This document shows, piece by piece, positions 35,907 to 45,001 of a stretch of DNA of 64,000 bases. The stretch's first letter is position 1. The number at the start of each line of letters is the position of its first letter. The stretch comes from UBA7434 sp042090785 (GTDB taxonomy: Bacteria > Pseudomonadota > Gammaproteobacteria > Pseudomonadales > UBA7434), in the NCBI GenBank assembly GCA_042090785.1, contig JBELIP010000009.1:1-64000 (forward strand). The letters are read 5' to 3'. The notes beneath the pieces were generated by a model. That model saw only the letters and a program-made list of their open reading frames with translations, searched no databases and was not told where the DNA came from. The position numbers were made by a program, and so were the translations under genes.

Positions 35907-37037
35907 TTATTCTAAAATAAAAGGATGAAAGCTTTCTGAGTGCCATGAGACGCTTTTAAAACGGGCAACATTTTCTGTCTTGCCCTCAAGCTCAGGATTA
36001 TGGCTATTTTCGCGTGTAATCAAAAATACCGCAAGGTTTTGCTCTACTGCAAGCCGCTTGGCTTCTGCCGGCCCCATGACATTCAGTGCCGTAGCCCAAG
36101 CATCAGCCTCTGCTGCAGAACGCGCAATAACACTAACAGAAGCTAATGAGTGCTGTACTGGGTAGCCGGTACGCACATCAATAGTATGCGAATAACGCTT
36201 ACCCTGATATTCAAAAAAGTTTCGGTAATCACCCGATGTGGCAATAGCGACGTCTTTTAATGCTACTACCTGCTCTATTTCGCCGGCACGGAATACAGGC
36301 TTTTCAATCGCAAGCCGCCAATCAACCCCCTGCGGGTTATGGCCACTAACACGCACTTCGCCACCAATATCCACCAAAGAATTGCTCAGACCAAGCGCGC
36401 TTAGCTTACTGGCCACTATGTCTACCGCATAGCCCTTGGCAATGGCCGAAAGGTCTAAAGCAATATCCGCTGACTTGCACAGCGATTGCGTTTGCCTATT
36501 TATCGACAAGGCAGTCATATCTACTCTTGCCAGCAAAGCGCTTATTTCGGCGGCATCAGGATAAACAAATGCAGCGTTCGACTGGCCAAAGCCCCATCGC
36601 TCAACCAAAGGACCTATTAATGGGTTAAAAGCACCCGCCGTTGCTGCGTTTATATCTATCGATTGCTGAACAACATCGAGTAAAGCCTGTGACACCGCTA
36701 AGCAATGATTAGGGGCTAAGCGGTTAAAAACCGAGATCTCTGAATCGGCTTCGTAAGTTGACATAGAAGCAATAACCGCAGCTAGCTGACGCTCCACTTG
36801 CTGCTTAGCTAAATCAAGGTCGAAGGACGGAGCATTCACCGCAGCATGATCATCATTACTATTTTCAACAACAGTGACTCGATAATAAGTCCCCATCGTC
36901 TCGCCAGACCAACGATAAGTTCGCTGATTTTCTGCTAACGAACGTGAACTATCGCAGCCTACAAATAAAAACAGCGACACTAGAACTAGCGCCGCCGTGA
37001 TTACTTTCGTCTTAGCACTGGGACTAAAAGCGATAAT
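35907..37037 (-). CDS. apbE: FAD:protein FMN transferase ApbE
   Basis: About 376 aa from the proposed start. ApbE attaches FMN to Thr of NqrB and NqrC in the periplasm. Motifs: YRWSGETMGTYYRVTV, NPLIGPLVERWGFGQ, LDLSAIAKGYAVDIV, SLVDIGGEVRVSGHNP and TSGDYRNFFEYQGKRYSHTID. The first canonical start (GTG, 36980) leaves only MSLFLFVGC before the lipid-accepting Cys, too short a signal. The open frame continues upstream and reads AKTKVITAALVLVSLFLFVGC, a normal lipoprotein signal. No ATG/GTG/TTG occurs before the stop at 37056-37058. ATT at 37037, eight bases after GGTGGG and just past the nqrF stop, is the best candidate. Confidence 0.92.
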   Translation of the reverse strand: MIAFSPSAKTKVITAALVLVSLFLFVGCDSSRSLAENQRTYRWSGETMGTYYRVTVVENSNDDHAAVNAPSFDLDLAKQQVERQLAAVIASMSTYEADSEISVFNRLAPNHCLAVSQALLDVVQQSIDINAATAGAFNPLIGPLVERWGFGQSNAAFVYPDAAEISALLARVDMTALSINRQTQSLCKSADIALDLSAIAKGYAVDIVASKLSALGLSNSLVDIGGEVRVSGHNPQGVDWRLAIEKPVFRAGEIEQVVALKDVAIATSGDYRNFFEYQGKRYSHTIDVRTGYPVQHSLASVSVIARSAAEADAWATALNVMGPAEAKRLAVEQNLAVFLITRENSHNPELEGKTENVARFKSVSWHSESFHPFILE

Positions 37038-37042
37038 AAGAA

Positions 37043-38263
37043 TTACCCACCAAAGTCATCAAGCATAATATTTTCTGGTTCAACACCGAGATCTAGCAGC
37101 ATAGAGATAACCGCTGAGTTCATCATGGGTGGACCACACATATAGTATTCACAATCTTCAGGCGCTGGATGATCCTTTAAGTAGTTATCGAATAACACCT
37201 GATGGATAAAACCAGTTAAACCATCCCAATTATCTTCGGGCAATGGGTCAGAAAGCGCTAAATGCCAATTAAAGTTTTCGTTTTCACTTTCAAGTGTATC
37301 GTATTCATCAACATAAAACGCTTCGCGCATTGATCGAGCGCCATACCAGAAAGAAATTTTGCGATCGGTGTGAATACGGCGCAGCTGATCAAAGATGTGA
37401 GAGCGCATTGGCGCCATACCGGCACCACCACCAACAAACACCATTTCAGCTTTAGTGTCTTTGGCAAAAAACTCACCAAAAGGACCGTATACTTTTACTT
37501 TATCACCTGGCTTTAAATTAAACGTCCAAGAAGACATTTGCCCTGGCGTTAAGGCCAAGTTATTAGGTGGCGGAGTAGCACAGCGAATATTAAACTTAAC
37601 AACACCTTCTTCTTCTGGGTAGTTAGCCATTGAATAAGCGCGAATAACGGTCTCATCCACCTTAGAAACCAAATCTAGAAAACCAAAGCGCTCCCAATCA
37701 CTGCGGTACTGCTCTTCAATATCAAAATCAGCGTACTTCACCTCATGCGGTGGACACTCTAGCTGTACATAACCACCTGCACGGAAATTCACTTTTTCAC
37801 CTTCAGGAAGGCGCAGTGTTAGCTCTTTAATAAATGTTGCGACGTTTGGATTAGACTCAACCGTGCATTCCCACTGCTTAACACCAAACACCTCTTCAGG
37901 TATTTCAACTTTCATATCTTGTTTAACAGCAACCTGACAAGAAAGACGATATCCCTCTTGAATTTCACGCTTAGTAAAATGAGGTTCTTCGGTAGCAAGG
38001 ATAGAACCGCCGCCGTCCGAAACAATACACTTACACTGCGCGCAAGTACCGCCGCCGCCACAAGCTGAAGCCAAAAACAAATCGTTAGCAGCCAATGTTT
38101 GCAACAGCTTATCGCCTGCAGCAACCGAAATAGTTTTTTCGCCGTTAACATTAATATTAACATCACCGGTACTCACTAATTGCCCGCGCGCAATTAATAT
38201 AATTGCCACTAGCGCCAGCACAATGGCTGTAAACATCGCTACGCCAAGAGTAATTTCATTCAT
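37043..38263 (-). CDS. nqrF: Na+-translocating NADH:quinone reductase subunit F
   Basis: 406 aa, the NADH-oxidising subunit. One N-terminal helix (AMFTAIVLALVAIILIARG) is followed by the ferredoxin domain with the 2Fe-2S ligands in LASACGGGGTCAQCKCIV and the fourth Cys in YRLSCQV. The FAD domain has VIRAYSMANYPEE and the NAD site has VFVGGGAGMAPMRSHIFDQL and EYYMCGPPMMNSAVISML. It delivers electrons from NADH into the complex. Confidence 0.98.
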   Translation of the reverse strand: MNEITLGVAMFTAIVLALVAIILIARGQLVSTGDVNINVNGEKTISVAAGDKLLQTLAANDLFLASACGGGGTCAQCKCIVSDGGGSILATEEPHFTKREIQEGYRLSCQVAVKQDMKVEIPEEVFGVKQWECTVESNPNVATFIKELTLRLPEGEKVNFRAGGYVQLECPPHEVKYADFDIEEQYRSDWERFGFLDLVSKVDETVIRAYSMANYPEEEGVVKFNIRCATPPPNNLALTPGQMSSWTFNLKPGDKVKVYGPFGEFFAKDTKAEMVFVGGGAGMAPMRSHIFDQLRRIHTDRKISFWYGARSMREAFYVDEYDTLESENENFNWHLALSDPLPEDNWDGLTGFIHQVLFDNYLKDHPAPEDCEYYMCGPPMMNSAVISMLLDLGVEPENIMLDDFGG

Positions 38264-38290
38264 TGTTACTAAACTCCTCGATAACCTGCT

Positions 38291-38899
38291 TTACAGGTCG
38301 ATACCACCAAAAGACATAAAACCAAGAGACATTAAGCCGACAGTAATAAAGGTAATGCCTAAACCACGTAAACCTTCGGGAACATCACTGTACTTTAACT
38401 TCTCACGAATACCCGCTAAGGCAACGATAGCTAAGCCCCAACCTATTCCTGCGCCAGCACCAAAAACGGCACTCTCGGTAAAATTGTAATCTCGCTCTAC
38501 CATAAATAACGATGCACCTAAAATAGCGCAGTTAACGGTAATTAGCGGTAGAAAAACGCCTAGTGCGTTATAAAGTGCCGGCACATACTTATCTAAAAAC
38601 ATCTCTAGAATCTGTACGCTGGCAGCAATAACGCCAATATAACTAAGAAACCCTAAAAAGCTGAGGTTTACATCGGGTAAACCTGCCCATAAAAGCGCCC
38701 CGTCAGCCAATAAATTATGGTAAATAAGATTATTCAGTGGTGTGGTAATCGTTAACACCACAACGACAGCAATACTTAATCCTATCGCCGCTTCAATCTT
38801 TTTTGATATAGCCAAAAAAGTACACATACCTAAAAAGAAGGCTAGTGCCATATTCTCAATAAAGATGGCTTTTACAAATAAACTTAAATAATGCTCCAT
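38291..38899 (-). CDS. nqrE: Na+-translocating NADH:quinone reductase subunit E
   Basis: 202 aa with six membrane helices. It opens MEHYLSLFVKAIFIENMALAF, typical of NqrE, with the conserved FLGMCTFLAISKKIE and LITVNCAILGASLFMVERDY. Each of the latter holds a Cys that helps bind the iron centre between NqrD and NqrE. Its start overlaps the nqrD stop by one base (TAATG), implying coupled translation. Confidence 0.97.
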   Translation of the reverse strand: MEHYLSLFVKAIFIENMALAFFLGMCTFLAISKKIEAAIGLSIAVVVVLTITTPLNNLIYHNLLADGALLWAGLPDVNLSFLGFLSYIGVIAASVQILEMFLDKYVPALYNALGVFLPLITVNCAILGASLFMVERDYNFTESAVFGAGAGIGWGLAIVALAGIREKLKYSDVPEGLRGLGITFITVGLMSLGFMSFGGIDL

Positions 38900-39561
38900 T
38901 ACAAAGCCTCCCGTAGCGTAGAGTTTTTGCAGATTTTAAATTCTTCAGCTTCAACCTGATCTTTCTTGTTGGCACGTAATATCCAAATAAAGAAGCCGAT
39001 AATAAAAAATGCACTGGGTGGTAATAACATCATTCCGTTAGGAATATACCAACCACCTTCTGTTGATAGAGCCAGAAGTTCAACACCAAATAATTTACCC
39101 GCACCTAAAAACTCCCTAAAAAAGGCAACGAATAAAAGTACTACGCTATAACCTAAGCCGTTACCAACGCCATCTAAAAAGCTAGGCCAGGGTGGGTTTT
39201 TCATCGCAAAAGCTTCTGCACGCCCCATAACAATACAGTTAGTGATAATCAAACCAACAAAAACTGACAATTGCTTACTGACATCATAAGCAACCGCTTT
39301 AAGTATTTGGTCGACCACAATAACCAATGAGGCAATAATGATCATCTGCACAATAATACGGATGCTGCTTGGCACATGGTTACGCACTAATGAAACAAAT
39401 ACGTTAGAGAAAGCCGTTACCGCTGTAAGTGCTAAACACATAACCAGCGTTGTCTCTAAACCGGTGGTAACCGCCAATGCTGAACAAATGCCCAAAATCT
39501 GTAATGCAATTGGGTTATCGTCAAAGATTGGCGTAATTAAAATCTTTTTTGTATCACTCAT
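38899..39561 (-). CDS. nqrD: Na+-translocating NADH:quinone reductase subunit D
   Basis: 220 aa with six membrane helices, paralogous to NqrE in inverted topology. It shows NPIALQILGICSALAVTTGLE and LIITNCIVMGRAEAFA, each with a Cys for the shared iron site. Strictly ordered between nqrC and nqrE. Confidence 0.97.
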   Translation of the reverse strand: MSDTKKILITPIFDDNPIALQILGICSALAVTTGLETTLVMCLALTAVTAFSNVFVSLVRNHVPSSIRIIVQMIIIASLVIVVDQILKAVAYDVSKQLSVFVGLIITNCIVMGRAEAFAMKNPPWPSFLDGVGNGLGYSVVLLFVAFFREFLGAGKLFGVELLALSTEGGWYIPNGMMLLPPSAFFIIGFFIWILRANKKDQVEAEEFKICKNSTLREAL

Positions 39562-39612
39562 AAAATTCTCTCTGCTACTCGCTTTAGCAAATAAATAGAC
39601 TGCTTAATTGAG

Positions 39613-40383
39613 CTAAGCACTACCGGATTTAAGGTTATTCAAGAATGTTTGGAAACCATTCTCACCCATCCAAAAGGACAACAAGTTGGATACACCACGA
39701 CTGGTTAAAGTCGCACCCGATAAACCATCTACTTGATAACCAGCATTCGCTGAGCCAGACATCACTGAGCCTTTAATCACTTCAATGGCAACCGCACCTT
39801 CTTTATAGACCTGTTTACCTGGCCAAATAGCTTTCCAGCGTGGATTATCTATCTCGCCACCTAGGCCTGGCGTTTCACCATGATCATAAAAGCCTAGACC
39901 CGCAATCGTGTTGAGGTCACTCTCTAAGGCAACAAAACCATATAAGGTAGACCAGAGACCATAACCATGGACGGGTAAAATAATTTTATCGAACTCACTA
40001 TCTGATTCTACGATATAGACCACTGCTTGGTTCTCTCGACGAGAGATTTTAGCAATATCAGTGCTGCCATCTAGAGCTTGTGAGGTTGCGGGGTCTTTAG
40101 CAGCTTTACGCTGATCAAAAGCATTAGCATCTTCAACGTCAACGAACAAACCTGTCGACAAATCAACAATGCGAGTTTGAATGGCTGAAAATTGCTCTTC
40201 AACAGAAACGCTTTCTTGATAAAGACCTGCCGCCAAAAGAATATTCTTCTTTTTATCGAGATCTTTATTAAGCTCTTGCATTGGGCGCAATATAACAGCC
40301 GCGGCAGATACAATCACTGAGCAGACAAAGCACAGTAATAAAGCAACCGTTAAGGTTTTTTGAATACTATCTTGACTAGCCAC
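39613..40383 (-). CDS. nqrC: Na+-translocating NADH:quinone reductase subunit C
   Basis: 256 aa. One N-terminal helix (TLTVALLLCFVCSVIVSAAAV) holds a periplasmic FMN-binding domain. FMN is linked to a Thr in the GLSGATLTS motif near residue 225, by ApbE encoded downstream. GLWSTLYGFVALESDLNTIAG and FYDHGETPGLGGEI are further family marks. Its start overlaps the nqrB stop by eight bases. Confidence 0.97.
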   Translation of the reverse strand: MASQDSIQKTLTVALLLCFVCSVIVSAAAVILRPMQELNKDLDKKKNILLAAGLYQESVSVEEQFSAIQTRIVDLSTGLFVDVEDANAFDQRKAAKDPATSQALDGSTDIAKISRRENQAVVYIVESDSEFDKIILPVHGYGLWSTLYGFVALESDLNTIAGLGFYDHGETPGLGGEIDNPRWKAIWPGKQVYKEGAVAIEVIKGSVMSGSANAGYQVDGLSGATLTSRGVSNLLSFWMGENGFQTFLNNLKSGSA

Positions 40384-41575
40384 GAGCCAACCTCCTATTT
40401 ATATTTGCACGTACAACGATATGATCGATTAATGGTGCAAAAAGGTTAGAGAATAAAATCGCTAACATAATACCTTCGGGGAATGCTGGGTTAACAACAC
40501 GGATCAATACGGTCATTACACCAATTAAAACGCCGTACCAAAGACGGCCAGCATCGGTCATTGATGCTGAAACCGGGTCAGTCGTCATAAAGACTAAGCC
40601 GAACATAAAGCCACCAACCACTAAGTGCCAGTACCAAGGTAGAGCAAACATTAAGTTGCTATCACTACCAATCCAGTTAAAAAGCGTTGATAAAGAAACC
40701 ATGCCAATAAATGTTCCTAGCATGATGCGCCACGAAGCAATTCCGGTTGCTAACAGTATCACCATGCCGATACCAATAGCGATAACCGACGTTTCGCCAA
40801 CCGAACCGTGAACGTTGCCGACAAAAGCATTCATCCAACCAATTTGGCTTTCTAGCGCTTGAACACCATCAGAATAAGCAATCGATAATGACGTAGCACC
40901 CGAATAGCCGTCAACAGCAGTCCATACTGTATCGCCAGACATAAAGGCTGGGTAGGCAAAATAAAGGAAAGCACGACCGGTTAATGCTGGGTTAAGGAAG
41001 TTTTTACCCGTACCGCCAAAGACCTCTTTACCTACCACAATACCAAAGCTAATACCTAGCGCGACCATCCAAAGTGGAATGTCCGGCGGGCAAGTTAAAG
41101 CAAAAAGGATAGAGGTAACAAAGAAACCTTCGTTGATTTCATGACCGCGCTTAGAAGCGAATAACACTTCCCAGAAGCCGCCGACAACAAAAGTTGTCAT
41201 GTATATAGGCAAAAAGTAAAACGCTCCATGAACAAAGCAATCCCAAATACTACTTGGGTCAAAACCGGCAAATAAGCTAATCATACCGATACGCCAACCA
41301 TCACCGGCTAAAATCTCGCCGGCTGCAAGAATTTCATTCGCCTGATGACCAACGTTATACATGCCGTAAAACATCGCCGGAAAAGTTGCCATCCACACAG
41401 TAATCATAATACGTTTTAGATCGATACCATCACGGACATGTGAAGCGCTTTTAGTCACTGATGATGGTCGATAGAAAATAGTATCTACCGCTTCATAAAG
41501 TGCGTACCAACCTTCATATTTACCACCCGGGGTGAAATGCGGCTCGACATTGTCGAGTAATTTACGTAACCACAT
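40376..41575 (-). CDS. nqrB: Na+-translocating NADH:quinone reductase subunit B
   Basis: 399 aa with about ten helices; the largest membrane subunit and the site of Na+ passage and riboflavin/FMN binding. The flavinylation motif is GYSGATSLS near residue 225. Other family stretches are FYGMYNVGHQANEIL, GGTGKNFLNPALTGRAFLYF and FGLVFMTTDPVSASMTDAGR. It begins four bases after the nqrA stop. Confidence 0.97.
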   Translation of the reverse strand: MWLRKLLDNVEPHFTPGGKYEGWYALYEAVDTIFYRPSSVTKSASHVRDGIDLKRIMITVWMATFPAMFYGMYNVGHQANEILAAGEILAGDGWRIGMISLFAGFDPSSIWDCFVHGAFYFLPIYMTTFVVGGFWEVLFASKRGHEINEGFFVTSILFALTCPPDIPLWMVALGISFGIVVGKEVFGGTGKNFLNPALTGRAFLYFAYPAFMSGDTVWTAVDGYSGATSLSIAYSDGVQALESQIGWMNAFVGNVHGSVGETSVIAIGIGMVILLATGIASWRIMLGTFIGMVSLSTLFNWIGSDSNLMFALPWYWHLVVGGFMFGLVFMTTDPVSASMTDAGRLWYGVLIGVMTVLIRVVNPAFPEGIMLAILFSNLFAPLIDHIVVRANINRRLARG

Positions 41576-41579
41576 TCGC

Positions 41580-42920
41580 TTAACCCTCCTTCTCTATTTG
41601 CGTGAGATTATCGCGAAGGATAGGCCCATATTCATATTTGCCCGGACAAACATAGGTACACAACGCCAAATCTTCTTCGTCGAGTTCTAAGCAGCCAAGC
41701 TCTTGAGCTGTTGAGGTATCACCAACAATTAATGCGCGCAATAATTGTGTTGGCAAAATATCTAACGGCATAATGCGTTCGTAATTGCCTATTGGCACCA
41801 TGGCTCTATCACTACCGTTAGTGGTGGTAGTAAAAGAAAATAACTTGCCCTTCATAAGCGATGAAATAAATGTGCGAGTTACAGAATGCTTATTAACACC
41901 GGCGCGAAGATAAGACATAAATTCACGATCTCTACCTTCTTCTAATACAGTAATCTGTTGATGATAACGACCTAGATACGCGTAAGGTCCGCGCGCTTTA
42001 CGGCCATTAAACAATGAACCTGAAACAATACGCGGGTCATTACCTGTTGCTTTTCCTGCAATTAGCTCATCGGTGCAGGCACCAGCTCGCGTTTGCAATA
42101 ACACAGGGTCTTCAACTAACGGGCCAGCTAAGGAAACGACACGCGCTACCGAAATACGCCCTTCGGTGAACAGCTTACCCACAGCAATAACATCTTGGTA
42201 ATTAATGGTCCAAGCCACACGCGAAGCCGAAGCGGGTGCAAGCTTATGAATATGCGTGCCCGCTAAACCAGCGGGATGGGGGCCAGAAAAAGCCACTAGC
42301 TCAGCACCTGAGTTGCCGACACTGACAGCTGAATCGCCTGCAACACAGCAATAAACCGTTGCAGCGCCAAGACGTGAAAGAATCGTTAGGCCATTTTCAA
42401 AATCGGCAGTATTAGCAGCAATAATAGGTGCAGGGTCTGCAGCCAGTGGGTTGGTATCCATTGATGTAACAAAAATGGCATTAGCCGTGCTATCAACCGC
42501 CGGAACCTTGCTAAAAGGACGCGTACGAAACGCTGCCCAACTGCCAGACTCAATTAGCTGTTCGCGAACCTTAGCACCGTCAAGCGAAGCCAGCTCAGAA
42601 GCCGCATGGGCATCAAATGTCACTTCATCATCGCCATCAAGCTCAACAACCACCGACTGTAGCGCACGCTTATCACCGCGATTAATCGCACTGACCACAC
42701 CTGCACCAGGTGAAGTGTACTTAACACCCGCATTTTTCTTATCAGAAAAAAGCACCTGCCCCAGCTTAACTCGATCACCTTCCTGGACATTCATTGTTGG
42801 CTTCATGCCAATATAGTCAAAGCCGATTAATGCCACTGAACGAACAGTGGCACCCGCCTCTACTACCTGCCGAGGAGCACCCTCGATTGGCAAATCAAGG
42901 CCCCGTTTAATTTTGATCAT
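41580..42920 (-). CDS. nqrA: Na+-translocating NADH:quinone reductase subunit A
   Basis: 446 aa from the ATG at 42920 (AGGCAGG upstream), matching the 446 aa of the Vibrio protein. A reading from 42986 adds 22 unrelated residues. NqrA is the cytoplasmic quinone-site subunit. Family marks: MIKIKRGLDLPIEGAP, FSDKKNAGVKYTSPGAG, SLFNGRKARGPYAYLGRYH and CTYVCPGKYEYGPILR. It is the first gene of the nqrABCDEF-apbE-nqrM block. A TATAAT on the minus strand at 43144-43139 may be its promoter, giving a leader of about 210 bases. Confidence 0.97.
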   Translation of the reverse strand: MIKIKRGLDLPIEGAPRQVVEAGATVRSVALIGFDYIGMKPTMNVQEGDRVKLGQVLFSDKKNAGVKYTSPGAGVVSAINRGDKRALQSVVVELDGDDEVTFDAHAASELASLDGAKVREQLIESGSWAAFRTRPFSKVPAVDSTANAIFVTSMDTNPLAADPAPIIAANTADFENGLTILSRLGAATVYCCVAGDSAVSVGNSGAELVAFSGPHPAGLAGTHIHKLAPASASRVAWTINYQDVIAVGKLFTEGRISVARVVSLAGPLVEDPVLLQTRAGACTDELIAGKATGNDPRIVSGSLFNGRKARGPYAYLGRYHQQITVLEEGRDREFMSYLRAGVNKHSVTRTFISSLMKGKLFSFTTTTNGSDRAMVPIGNYERIMPLDILPTQLLRALIVGDTSTAQELGCLELDEEDLALCTYVCPGKYEYGPILRDNLTQIEKEG

Positions 42921-43138
42921 ATACCTGCCTTTTGGATGAGTTTGCGCGTTTGAGTAGCTGAATAAACAGTTAATACAAACAAGCACTTCTCTTAAAAAAT
43001 CTACTTATCCCCTACTTCTACGGTCCGAGCCGTCAAGCCGATTAAAAAGCTCTAACTTGGCCAAATAGCACGCAAAAATCAGCTTTTGAGCGAGCTAAAA
43101 CAAGCGAATAAGGGACGGTATGGAAAACATCGCGCGGC

Positions 43139-43144
43139 ATTATA
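43139..43144 (-). promoter_or_regulatory. Possible -10 element of the nqr operon
   Basis: TATAAT on the minus strand followed by a GC-rich GCCGCGCG. Seventeen bases upstream there is no good TTGACA-like box, so an activator or another sigma interaction would be needed. Placed about 220 bases before the nqrA ATG. Confidence 0.35.
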
Positions 43145-43333
43145 GGGGTGATAGGCTTTGTTAGCTACTCAGGGAGCGCTTTGTTGCTGATTTTGAATAC
43201 TTTTCCCAAAAATAACTGCCCAAATTTAAGAACTAAAGAAGACGGCTTAAAACAAGCAATACGGCACAGGCCAAACGCACCAGAAATGACCAAATGTATG
43301 CAGGCTAGAACGAGCCATGTGGCAGCTATAGAA

Positions 43334-43356
43334 CGGCCTAGCACACAGCTAGGCCG
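43334..43356. repeat. 8-bp perfect inverted repeat
   Basis: CGGCCTAG-CACACAG-CTAGGCCG. It forms a GC-rich hairpin with a seven-base loop but no T-tract on either side, so it may be a transcript-end or processing hairpin about 160 bases after the GAPDH stop, or an operator. Confidence 0.6.
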
Positions 43357-43390
43357 CAATGAATTCACCAGCAATCTACTGATAGCACAT

Positions 43391-43426
43391 GACTCTTAAT
43401 ATGACTCTTAATATCAGTCTTAATAT
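43391..43426. repeat. 12-base tandem repeat, three copies
   Basis: GACTCTTAATAT twice perfectly (43391-43402, 43403-43414), then CAGTCTTAATAT (43415-43426), then a partial GACTCTAG. It lies about 85 bases past the GAPDH stop codon. Confidence 0.85.
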
Positions 43427-43513
43427 GACTCTAGAGGTTAGCGACTGCTAAACACATAGCCTCAGAGCCTCTTATCCGCTGAAAGACCGGCTTAACATTC
43501 TTATTTGAAGTGT

Positions 43514-45001
43514 TTAGTCTTTAGGGTACAGGGCATATTTTACGCCTGCCATTTTCTCCATAACGCGATGCACCTGACAGGCATAACCAAACTCGTTGTC
43601 GTACCAAATGTAGAGCACCGCTTGATGACCATTGACGATAGTGGCCTGAGCGTCAAACACGCAGGCTCTTCGCGAACCAACAAAGTCTGTTGACACCACT
43701 TCAGGCGAGTTAATGTAATCTATTTGTTTGCGCAGCGGCGAATGCAGCGAAACCTGACGAATATACTCATTCAACGCTTCGGCAGTGGTTGCGAGCTTAA
43801 ACGTTAAATTTAAAATCGCCATAGACACATTGGGAGTTGGCACCCTAATGACATTACCCGATAATTTACCCATTAAATGCGGCAACACCTTGCCCACCGC
43901 CTTGACCGCGCCGGTTTCAGTAAGCACCATATTCAATGCCGCGCTGCGACCTCGCCGATTACCCTTATGAAAGTTATCAATAAGATTTTGATCGTTGGTA
44001 TACGAGTGCACCGTTTCAACATGTCCGCTTTCAACGCCGTATTCATCATCCAGCGCCTTAAGCGGCGGTGTTATAGCGTTCGTAGTACAAGAGGCCGCAG
44101 ATATAATAGTGTCGGAATCCTCAATAATATTGTCGTTAATACCTGACACAATATTTTTCATGTCGCCCTTACCCGGCGCAGTCAACAAAACCTTGCTGGT
44201 ACCCTTTGATTTAAGATGCAAACCCAAGCCATCAAAATCATGCCACATACCGGTATTATCAACAATGAGGGCATTATTTTTGCCGTATTCTGTGTAATCA
44301 ATCTTATCGGGTGCACTGGCATAAATAACACGAATTTCATTACCATTAGCAACAAAGGAGCAGCGCTCCTCATCCACCCTCACCGTACCGTTAAACTGGC
44401 CATGAACAGAGTCACGCTGCAATAAAGAAGCACGTTTAATTAAATCATGCTCACCACCCTTTCTAACCACTATGGCGCGCAAGCGTAAATTATCACCGCC
44501 ACCGGTTTTTTCAATTAACAAACGCGCCATTAACCTACCAATACGCCCAAAACCATAAAGCACAACATCTTGCGGTTGCGCCAAAGGCTTTTCCTTTTTA
44601 CCCATTAACGGCTCAACCTGTTGGCTGACATAATCCTCAAGCACCACCTTATTGCCATCGGCATCTATATCATCGCCCTCAAAAAAGAAACGTGTGACAA
44701 TACGGCCAATATCAATATGTGCATGCCCTAAATCATAAGAAGCTAAAGCACGAAGAACAGGAAAGGTTTCAAACTCAGAAAGCTCGTTGGCTTCAATCTG
44801 CCTGACTGCACGATGGTCCTGCATAATTTCAATAACCGAACGGTTAACCAATGGATGACCATAAATATACGTTTTAACATTATTTTTACGATACAACTTT
44901 CCAACTAAGGGAATCATCCCCTCTGCAAGCGCTTCTCGCTCTTTCCAGTCAGCAAAATAATCGGCTGGACGTTGACGCTCATGCTCTTCATAAAGTTTCA
45001 T
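43514..45001 (-). CDS. gap: Long-form glyceraldehyde-3-phosphate dehydrogenase
   Basis: 495 aa, about 160 longer than ordinary GAPDH. The Rossmann fold starts near residue 147 (VVLYGFGRIGRLMARLL), and the catalytic Cys lies in SAASCTTNAITPPLKALDDEYG (near 307). ETVHSYTNDQNLIDN and WYDNEFGYACQVHRVME are typical. The N-terminal about 140 residues (from MKLYEEHERQRPADYFADW) form an extension found in a gammaproteobacterial GAPDH subgroup located near nqr and mfd in Pseudomonas. AGAGGG precedes the ATG. It probably serves gluconeogenic or NADP-linked flux; direction and cofactor are not certain. Confidence 0.9.
   Translation of the reverse strand: MKLYEEHERQRPADYFADWKEREALAEGMIPLVGKLYRKNNVKTYIYGHPLVNRSVIEIMQDHRAVRQIEANELSEFETFPVLRALASYDLGHAHIDIGRIVTRFFFEGDDIDADGNKVVLEDYVSQQVEPLMGKKEKPLAQPQDVVLYGFGRIGRLMARLLIEKTGGGDNLRLRAIVVRKGGEHDLIKRASLLQRDSVHGQFNGTVRVDEERCSFVANGNEIRVIYASAPDKIDYTEYGKNNALIVDNTGMWHDFDGLGLHLKSKGTSKVLLTAPGKGDMKNIVSGINDNIIEDSDTIISAASCTTNAITPPLKALDDEYGVESGHVETVHSYTNDQNLIDNFHKGNRRGRSAALNMVLTETGAVKAVGKVLPHLMGKLSGNVIRVPTPNVSMAILNLTFKLATTAEALNEYIRQVSLHSPLRKQIDYINSPEVVSTDFVGSRRACVFDAQATIVNGHQAVLYIWYDNEFGYACQVHRVMEKMAGVKYALYPKD

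Larger units (their letters stand above)
42921..43513. other. Intergenic region upstream of nqrA
   Basis: 593 bases between the GAPDH stop and nqrA, both on the minus strand. It holds a possible nqr -10 (TATAAT, 43144-43139, with a poor -35), an 8-bp inverted repeat at 43334-43356 and a 12-base tandem array at 43391-43426. An 83-codon plus-strand frame (43148-43399) and a 69-codon minus-strand frame overlap each other and show no features, so I do not call a gene. Confidence 0.6.

Noticed and set aside
42451..42816. 121-codon plus-strand frame inside nqrA
   Set aside because: Antisense to a highly conserved enzyme; no independent signals.
43148..43399. 83-codon plus-strand open frame between GAPDH and nqrA
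   Set aside because: No signal, domain or ribosome-binding site, and it overlaps another equally featureless frame on the minus strand and a palindrome.
43514..45001. Possible GAPDH fusion with another enzyme
   Set aside because: The N-terminal extension lacks catalytic motifs and matches the long-form GAPDH subgroup from general knowledge, so a fusion of two enzymes is not supported.
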